Shown here: in pieces, positions 59,601-64,000 of the stretch
Layout: the number at the start of each line of letters is the position of its first letter
Position numbering within the stretch: the stretch's first letter is position 1
Origin: Sebastes aleutianus
Taxonomy: Eukaryota > Chordata > Actinopteri > Perciformes > Sebastidae
Direction of reading: 5' to 3'
DNA length: 64,000 nucleotides
Assembly: GCA_916700875.1 (NCBI GenBank)
Contig: CAKAKS010000039.1
Location: forward strand, 19,007,139 to 19,071,138
The notes under the pieces: model-generated
Databases searched by the model: none
What the model was told of the DNA's origin: nothing
The model's input: only the letters and a program-made list of their open reading frames with translations
Translations under genes and position numbers: made by a program

Positions 59601-59889
59601 ATTAATGCGTTATTATCGCATTAACATTGACAGCCCTAATTAATTTGTAATTAATTGTATTATTTTAGTTTTAGTTTCTCATGTCTCTCTCTTGGTTTAG
59701 CTCCATGAAACACTGGCTAGGCTCTTGACTCAAAACATGGACGTGCAGCGCTGGCTCTTCAAGGTGGACTCTGAGCACGGCGGCCGTGGCACAGCATACT
59801 GTGATGTACGCCACCTTAAAAGCTATAACTGGGCCCTACAGGAATGCCGTCGTTACGGTCCTGAGCTATGGAGCACAGAGTGGATTCAG
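48401..59889 (+). CDS. iqch: iqch: IQ motif-containing protein H, exons 1-14 (partial, continues past window)
   Basis: Exons: 48401-48451, 49333-49455, 49568-49662, 49824-49899, 50161-50280, 52393-52489, 52695-52775, 53023-53192, 53994-54539, 56212-56278, 57273-57356, 57447-57619, 58551-58823, 59701-59889. Phases agree throughout and give 715 codons; vertebrate IQCH is about 1,000 residues, so roughly the last third lies beyond 64,000. IQCH is a calmodulin-binding-type IQ protein expressed mainly in testis and needed for sperm function in mammals. Seen: acidic/helical N-terminus, one IQ motif at about 391-410 (AAIHIQSCWRRHSARTAYL), and conserved blocks VEVIYVCPRHLGDDILHYYT, RSLIQGKQAYIVGG and LGVPILAPEPAVAQLYGTKS. 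Identification rests on these blocks and on synteny. The exact edges of exons 4, 6 and 7 are the least certain. Confidence 0.92.
48631..49163. mobile_element. TTAA-bounded MITE in iqch intron 1
   Basis: TTAAAGGTCCCATAT at the left end is exactly inverted at the right end (atatgggacctttaa): 15-bp perfect terminal inverted repeats with TTAA boundaries, piggyBac-like. Confidence 0.85.
49333..49455 (+). CDS. iqch: iqch exon 2
   Basis: Residues 18-58: LQEDLRQLKCSLESITVNEG then VLDIQALDAAIGKTESCIR. Acceptor tatattacag, donor CAGG/GTGAGG. Confidence 0.9.
49568..49662 (+). CDS. iqch: iqch exon 3
   Basis: Residues 59-89 plus two bases: KHTEDYLKTVSKQLLVLP then RIEDLQEKKQIPK. Donor AATG/GTAAGT. Confidence 0.88.
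49824..49899 (+). CDS. iqch: iqch exon 4
   Basis: Residues 90-115: W (split codon) then KPALGNIPDVRPQRENLPG. The acceptor acattacacag/G was chosen because the stronger-looking acceptor at 49745 would create a TGA at the junction and other AGs break phase. Confidence 0.75.
50161..50280 (+). CDS. iqch: iqch exon 5
   Basis: Residues 116-155: HKSALTRRLLCNPAHPNN then RVIMHQKFGISLPDVHKRS. Acceptor tcttgttcag, donor TACA/GTAAGT. Confidence 0.9.
50281..52392 (+). other. iqch: iqch intron 5
   Basis: 2.1 kb, no repeat family or exon recognised; open frames at 51392-51640 look random. Confidence 0.5.
52393..52489 (+). CDS. iqch: iqch exon 6
   Basis: Residues 156-187 plus one base: EKHHRIITGLSLPTIEPKG then RHYLATSEEYIGT. 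The acceptor tgttctgttaag keeps phase 0; the CACAG 14 bases further would shift frame into a TGA. Confidence 0.8.
52695..52775 (+). CDS. iqch: iqch exon 7
   Basis: Residues 188-214 plus one base: TSLLHMSIQHKAASLHPRE then DSYSSKK. The donor GAAAG/GTCTGC is a poor match to consensus but is the one that keeps phase into exon 8. Confidence 0.72.
53023..53192 (+). CDS. iqch: iqch exon 8
   Basis: Residues 215-271: SKSRCHKMLKWETEPGS, then a Thr/Pro/Ser-rich stretch TTKTPPPSTSSKSMDH and FIPKSRQ. A second frame is also open here but ends in TAA before the donor. Confidence 0.85.
53274..53935. mobile_element. TTAAAGCTG-family MITE (copy 3) in iqch intron 8
   Basis: Left end TTAAAGCTGTAGTAGGC; right end gcctactgccactttc, inverted but worn. 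Shares aaactaggcagcgctggtca and gaatcaatattctgttac with copy 2. Confidence 0.75.
53994..54539 (+). CDS. iqch: iqch exon 9 (IQ motif exon)
   Basis: The largest exon, 182 codons (272-453): DLPVQVRVNISKYPFTIIKG, KQSFILGWSSVVDALEALEK, then the IQ motif AIHIQSCWRRHSARTAYL (I394-Q395) and a basic helical tail MRRVKKALQARRFRQLENYR. Acceptor tgttctgtag, donor CCAG/GTGATG. Confidence 0.95.
54540..56211 (+). other. iqch: iqch intron 9
   Basis: A CT run at 54570-54584 and GT runs at 56143-56164. 55640-56070 is unique-looking and rich in TTAATTAA/TAATTA cores (candidate regulatory DNA). 55100-55310 has gaacagcagaaag-type purine repeats. Confidence 0.4.
56212..56278 (+). CDS. iqch: iqch exon 10
   Basis: Residues 454-475 plus one base: HLAANWKHIQSSKRTIIHIP. 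Acceptor ccatccccag; the donor TTAG/GTAGCT sits 20 bp before a long CA microsatellite. Confidence 0.92.
56299..56380. repeat. CA microsatellite
   Basis: (CA)n of about 40 units with two CG interruptions, 20 bp into iqch intron 10. It creates spurious Cys/Val and His/Thr frames. Confidence 0.95.
56642..56683. repeat. CA microsatellite
   Basis: About 20 uninterrupted CA units. Confidence 0.95.
57273..57356 (+). CDS. iqch: iqch exon 11
   Basis: Residues 476-503 plus one base: YSRSQRMNLRRFDVLQNIQI then SRLCDIR. Acceptor ttctgacag, donor AGAG/GTAAGA. Confidence 0.93.
57447..57619 (+). CDS. iqch: iqch exon 12
   Basis: Residues 504-561: DEKVEVIYVCPRHLGDDILH then a conserved block ending RRFIILTPEAVDYFP. 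The intron before it is 90 bp. Confidence 0.94.
57620..58550 (+). other. iqch: iqch intron 12
   Basis: 0.93 kb, no repeat recognised. Confidence 0.5.
58551..58823 (+). CDS. iqch: iqch exon 13
   Basis: 91 codons (562-652): THNMCLSTLLKYSPRTLKRI, QAYIVGGVAHMDDLAVADEL, GVPILAPEPAVAQLYGTKSG. Acceptor cttctcttccag. Confidence 0.95.
58889..59638. mobile_element. GGCTGTCAA-family hAT-like repeat (copy 1, longer)
   Basis: Starts aggactgtcaatggattcaa and ends ttaacattgacagccctaat. Interior blocks ctgtaaaggggagactcgtg and tatcttgaggtcagaggtca are shared with copy 2. It contains a TA microsatellite at 59066-59087. No clear target duplication. Confidence 0.75.
59701..59889 (+). CDS. iqch: iqch exon 14
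   Basis: 63 codons (653-715): LHETLARLLTQNMDVQRWLF then KVDSEHGGRGTAYCDVRHL and YGPELWSTEWIQ. Last exon I can support; the next one is not found before 64,000. Confidence 0.94.
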
Positions 59890-59939
59890 GTAAATATGTG
59901 ACTCAGAGGATTACGTCATTCCTTCCCTGACGTAAACTA

Positions 59940-60155
59940 TAGGACCACTTCTTAAAGGACATTTTACACACTTACTTTTATGCAATGTTTTATTGAATTT
60001 GCTTGAATTTTGGTTTGTATTTTTATTCATTTCCCTTATTACTTCTCCCTAAATTGATGTTTTTTACTATTATGTCTTGTTTTTATGGCTCCCTCCAAAG
60101 CACTGGTTTTAGAAAAGTGCAATACAAATAAAGTTTATTGCTATTATTATTACAC
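59940..60155 (+). mobile_element. LINE 3' tail
   Basis: Ends aaaagtgcaatacaaataaa followed by an (att)n-like tail; resembles L2-type tails. Short, so low confidence. Confidence 0.4.
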
Positions 60156-60640
60156 TCCCACCAATGAGGGATCAGCCATTTAAAGTTAACATGCTAACAA
60201 CTAGATACTTAACAGATAACATTACAGTAACAGCTAGATATTAAAATGGAGATTGTGCTCCGTGTTGAGATGAGACAGCTCAGAGAAAGGGTTAGATTCA
60301 CTTGTGTCATTGAATGAACAATAAGATAGGTCACAGTGAGGTCAGAGAGACGCCATCATTCAGCTTAGAGTGGGTGTCTTAACAGTCACAATGCTGGTCC
60401 CTGTAGTACAGTATTTTGAGCATCGTCCCCAGAGCCACAGAACATTAAATCAATAGATAAAATATCTGTTTATAGACATAGCCATTATCCATTCTCTGAG
60501 GCAAACGCATCAAATAGTGTTGATGTGTTGGGGAGAACAGAAACCTGTCCGATTGTATTAGAGCCTTAACTCACCTGGCAGTGACAATTAAATCACAGTT
60601 CAAAGCATTTCTTTCTCTGTATATGTGTATATATTTATAC

Positions 60641-61263
60641 TAGGGCTGTCAATCTATTCAAATATTTAATCGTGATTAATCGCATGATTGTCCATAGTTA
60701 ATCGCGATTAATCACAAATTAATCTCACATTTTTTATCTGTTCAAAATGTACCTTAAAGGGAGATATGTCAAGTATTTAATACTCTTATCAACATGGGAG
60801 TGGGCAAATATTCTTGCTTTATGCAAATGTATGTATATATTTATTATTGGAAATCAATTAACAACATAAAACAATGACAAATATTGTCCAGAAACCCTCA
60901 CAGGTACATTTAGCATAACAAATATGCTCACATCACAACATGGTAAACTCAAGCCCAACAGGCAACAATAGCTGTCAGTGTGTCAGTGTGCTGACTTGAC
61001 TTGACTTAAAGTGGGCATGTCTGTAAAGGGGAGACTCGTGGGTACCCATAGAACCTATTTCCATTCACATATCTTGAGGTCAGAGGTCAAGGGACCCCTT
61101 TGAAAATGGCCATGCCAGTTTTTTCTCGCCAAAACTTAGCATAAGTTTGGAGCGTTGTTTAGCCTCCTTCTCTGCAAGCTAGTATGACTCTAGCTTTAAA
61201 ACTAAAGAAATTAGTGGTGTTAAAACAAATTTGCGTTTTATAGCATTAACTTTGACAGCCCTA
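60641..61263. mobile_element. GGCTGTCAA-family hAT-like repeat (copy 2, shorter)
   Basis: Ends TAGGGCTGTCAA and TTTGACAGCCCTA. The flanks atttatac (60633-60640) and atttatat (61264-61271) match at 7 of 8. It lacks parts present in copy 1, including most of the 59455-59545 segment. Confidence 0.8.
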
Positions 61264-64000
61264 ATTTATATAAAACCTTTGTGCAGATTCACAGCTGAAT
61301 TTGTATTACAAATGCCTTGAAAGTTTATTGAAGTACAAATGACACTAAACACTTAAATCCTTAATTGCAGCTGATCTGCTGCTCTAGCATTACAGCATTG
61401 AGCTTTCTCTCTCTGTGTGTCCATAACACTCATTGGTCGGGTCTGGGCCATTCGTAAAGAGAACATTTTAGTACAAGTATGGTGTGTAGCGTTAAAAGTG
61501 TGACATTGTAATTATTCTATAAATCATCAACATTTGCTTTCCCCTCAAACACTAAATTCAGATTTAATCTCAGACCTAATCAAAACAAATAAAATGCACG
61601 TAATCATTGGTAAACCATTTATTTAGTACAGATCCAATCTGTACACAGCTTCTGAGCCCCTGGCTCTTATTTCTCATATGCTTACAAAGTAGCCTTTGAT
61701 TTTCTGTCATGTGTTAATTACCGTATTTTGCCATTTAACTGGGAGCTTTGTGTAAACTAATTACAGGCTAATGATTGTGGGCTTGGAGCACAACGATTTT
61801 ACTTTTTATTCCATTTGAAAGAACAGCAGTCATCTCGAGCTTCTTATGGCTCCACTCTGTTTTGTTCCTATTAGCTCGTCCTCTGATTCATAGTGTATGT
61901 GCAGTGCGGGGCTGTAATTGTTGTGGCATCGGTGCTGTTAATTATGGCAGAGAGTGGCTGAGCCACAGCCAAGGTCCATAATGGTGGCTGAGGCAGCACA
62001 GGAAAGTAAATGGGGTTTGTTTCACCAGCTGGGGTCCCATGGAGAGGGAAGAGTGCCGAGGCCCCCAGTGTAGGCCGACAGCCTCGGGGCTTCTGGGCCA
62101 TATGGACACAACACTTTAACTGGCCTTTATTCTACACCTTGCTCTTTTAATCAAAGCAAAGCCCACATCCTGTGCTCCTCATTGCATGATTTTTTTCTTG
62201 TGACATGGTTTTCTCCTAAAATGTATTAGCTCCTTAAATGTATTACATCGTCCTTCTGCTGTTGTACTTGTGTATACTGAAGATAGCAATTTGGCTCTAT
62301 ATGCTGAAAGATTACAGAACAATGTTGTTGATTAGATAGAAACATATGAATATTTTATATCAGCGCATCTTCTCGCCGTCCTCTCCTCACAGCAGAAACT
62401 GCAGATAGATGTTCAAACATGGCCGTATATTTTGAGATATAACACCCATTAGCTGAAAAGAAGTGGACCTAATTGCGACGGCAGTGACAGCTAGTGAACA
62501 GGATAGATACGGAATATTTGCATTTAAGCAATAGATGTTTAAAGCTATGAAAATAGTAGCAATTTAATTAATTATTAATGAAACACAAATTGTCAAATGA
62601 AGCATTTTAAATATTAATTCATAATTACCAAGAATAACACCAAGATCATTGTTTACCAAAAAATAACAAATAAGTGATGATTGAAGTTTATATTATACAA
62701 ATACGTTTTCAGTGGAATGTCTCATAGCCTTTATAATCACTGATAAAGTAGAGCGGGGATTAGAGAGTGCACTTGGCCTCAGTCTACACAGACTGTGTGC
62801 ATATTTTTGTAATTATTGCTTGTTCTGAAGGGCGCAGCATGAAGAAGCCTGACTCACAAGAATACCATGTGGTCTTTCAGAATAATACCAACAATCAGAT
62901 CCCTTCTGGCTATGTAAAAGAAAGCCTAAAAGGGTACAACGGGAAGGAGGAGGGCTTCGCATCCACACTATAGGAGCTTCCACAGAGGTCTGGGAGATGG
63001 TGAGGCCCACAGCCTGCAGCACAATGTTCCAGCCTGCAGAAAAAGCCCCCCAGGCCTCTTTTAGCATTTACACAGAGAGAGGTTAAAGACATGTAGATCT
63101 GCACCCATGCAACGCCTGAAGGGGGCCACACACACACATGCACTTAAGCGCTCACACAGCTTGCATATGGATCATTAGGCACAAGAGGGTAAAAATTACA
63201 CCTAATAGCGTCAACAGATGGAGTGTTTCTTTTTGTCACGCTGTGTACAAACAGATCTTGAGCAACACCTTATTTAGGTTAAGTTTGTCAACGAAATGGG
63301 TCATTTGATAATCACTACCATTGAAGAGGTGCGGGGACATTTTGTGCAGATGTTTTCCGTCTAAATATTGTGCAGTCTGTGATTGCATGGAGGATTTTAA
63401 ATATATAATGATCTGTCTTAACGTAATTAACCTGGATTTACCTTGATAAGATGTTTTTCCTGTAGTTCACGTTTGCTTTGTGTTTTCACTGAAGGTCATA
63501 AGTGCTTTTTGTGCATTTTTTTAAGCAGAGGAAATGTGGCTGCCCTTGTGCTAAGATGTTAAATTCAACCAGGGATGAGGAGGATGTGATGACAAGAGAG
63601 CTCATTTAGTGTCACACATGAATTAGTCATGGGCTGTGGTAGATTAAGGTTGAAGCTTTGGTGGAACAGTGCTACAGAAAATGAATATTCATACAAAAAT
63701 GTATGACTAGTCAGATTATATCCCTCTATTCCAGAGACTTGCTGTAGCTTCTCAGTTGTTTCACTATGTAGTAGACAGATGAGACGGCAATCAAAGAGGC
63801 AGGGCAACATCTATTTTATTTATGACCCGATTGCTTGGCTTTATGTGGACACCAAGCAAAGCCTGAATCCTATCACAGGGTACTGTACGCAGTTTAAGTC
63901 CAAATAATTTATTGCAAAATACCTCTCTTTCTTTTCCCCCCTGTCCTGCTGTTTTCTGTGAACTGCATAGGCAAAGTCCCGGGGTGAGCTTGCTCTTCCG
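61264..64000 (+). other. iqch: iqch intron 14 (continues past window)
   Basis: No exon found. 61380-62110 and 62340-62830 are unique-looking, moderately GC in part, with repeated TAATTA/TTAATT cores; they are candidate conserved non-coding elements. Confidence 0.4.

Noticed and set aside
63944..63985. Possible iqch exon 15 near the window end
   Set aside because: An acceptor-like tract and a GTGAGC exist, but the enclosed 13 bases encode nothing recognisable.

Overview
The window is vertebrate nuclear DNA, most likely from a spiny-rayed (percomorph) teleost. Genes are split by GT-AG introns, base composition is AT-rich, CA/GT microsatellites are abundant, and there are many short TTAA-bounded and hAT-like elements plus 5'-truncated LINE tails of the kind common in fish. 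Three genes were assembled exon by exon with consistent splice phases: smad3 (+, 9 exons, 425 codons), aagab (-, 10 exons, 322 codons) and iqch (+, first 14 exons, 715 codons, running off the right edge). The order and orientation smad3(+), aagab(-), iqch(+) match the human SMAD3-AAGAB-IQCH block on 15q22-23 as I know it.

Layout. 1-28,000: about 28 kb with no gene I can support, holding nested transposon remnants, a MITE-linked inverted duplication (17.86-21.73 kb) and a few stretches that look like candidate conserved non-coding DNA. 28,353-39,932: smad3 coding exons, with a 5.9 kb first intron full of repeats and a probable 3'UTR to about 41.6 kb. 42,782-46,494: aagab, convergent with smad3, with two LINE tails in its introns. 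46,495-48,400: the head-to-head aagab/iqch promoter region, with a cluster of TGACGT motifs and an ETS-type motif near aagab and an RFX-type X-box 131 bp upstream of the iqch ATG. 48,401-59,889: iqch exons 1-14. 59,890-64,000: iqch intron 14, with a hAT-like repeat copy and homeobox-core-rich sequence.

The three genes do not form a pathway. smad3 is the receptor-regulated TGF-beta/activin signal transducer, aagab is an adaptor-complex (AP-1/AP-2) assembly factor, and iqch is an IQ-motif protein known from testis and sperm. They are linked by old synteny. I found no rRNA, tRNA, CRISPR or prokaryotic features, and no convincing new system. The most useful observations are the promoter motifs, the duplicated splice donor at smad3 exon 1, the inverted duplication whose inner edges coincide with MITE ends, and several insertions datable by intact 8-bp target duplications. 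Family names for repeats rest on terminal motifs, target duplications and memory of fish repeats, not on a database search.
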